DNA of 6,233 nucleotides, taken from positions 1-6,233 of the forward strand of contig JAEMPM010000164.1 in NCBI GenBank assembly GCA_022759285.1. Direction: 5' to 3'. Under the pieces are notes generated by a model. The model was not told where the DNA came from. It worked only from the letters and a program-made list of their open reading frames with translations, and made no database searches. The DNA is from Thermocrinis sp. Lineage in GTDB: Bacteria; Aquificota; Aquificia; Aquificales; Aquificaceae. The position numbers and the translations under genes are program-made. Of the stretch, positions 6,220 to 6,233 are shown one piece after another. How positions within the stretch are numbered: the first letter of the stretch is position 1; the number at the start of each line of letters is the position of its first letter.

Positions 6220-6233
6220 TATTATTACCCAAT

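Overview
The window looks like a chromosomal housekeeping segment from a thermophilic bacterium of the Aquificaceae (Aquifex, Hydrogenobacter or Thermocrinis type). The basis is the DNA polymerase III alpha subunit, which from memory resembles the Aquifex aeolicus protein through most of its length. Lys/Glu-rich proteins, moderately AT-rich DNA and tight gene packing agree with this. No alignment was run, so the genus is not fixed.

Layout from left to right. (1) 1-953, minus strand: pheS, the alpha chain of phenylalanyl-tRNA synthetase, cut by the left edge about 20 codons before its expected end. (2) 950-1306, minus strand: rplT, ribosomal protein L20, whose stop overlaps the pheS start in an ATGA. 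(3) 1307-1425: a divergent intergenic region with a likely rplT promoter and a strong rplT ribosome binding site. (4) 1426-2001, plus strand: a membrane-anchored TlpA/ResA-type thioredoxin. (5) 1998-2726, plus strand: a PP2C-type Ser/Thr protein phosphatase, joined to the previous gene by a second ATGA overlap. (6) 2715-6164, minus strand: dnaE, full length, converging on the phosphatase gene with a 12-bp overlap of the two coding ends inside a nested inverted repeat. (7) 6165-6233: a short region upstream of dnaE with two candidate promoters facing opposite ways, which suggests a plus-strand gene beyond the right edge.

Functionally there are three short transcription units. rplT-pheS serves translation. 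The thioredoxin-phosphatase pair combines extracytoplasmic thiol redox chemistry with cytoplasmic protein dephosphorylation; no mechanistic link between the two is visible beyond translational coupling. dnaE is the replicative polymerase, with an apparently complete metal site in its PHP domain.

The five genes fill nearly all of the window. I see no mobile element, CRISPR array, tRNA or rRNA gene, prophage trace or unknown gene cassette, and no evidence for a previously undescribed system. The points worth a second look concern gene order, overlaps, start sites and conserved metal ligands.
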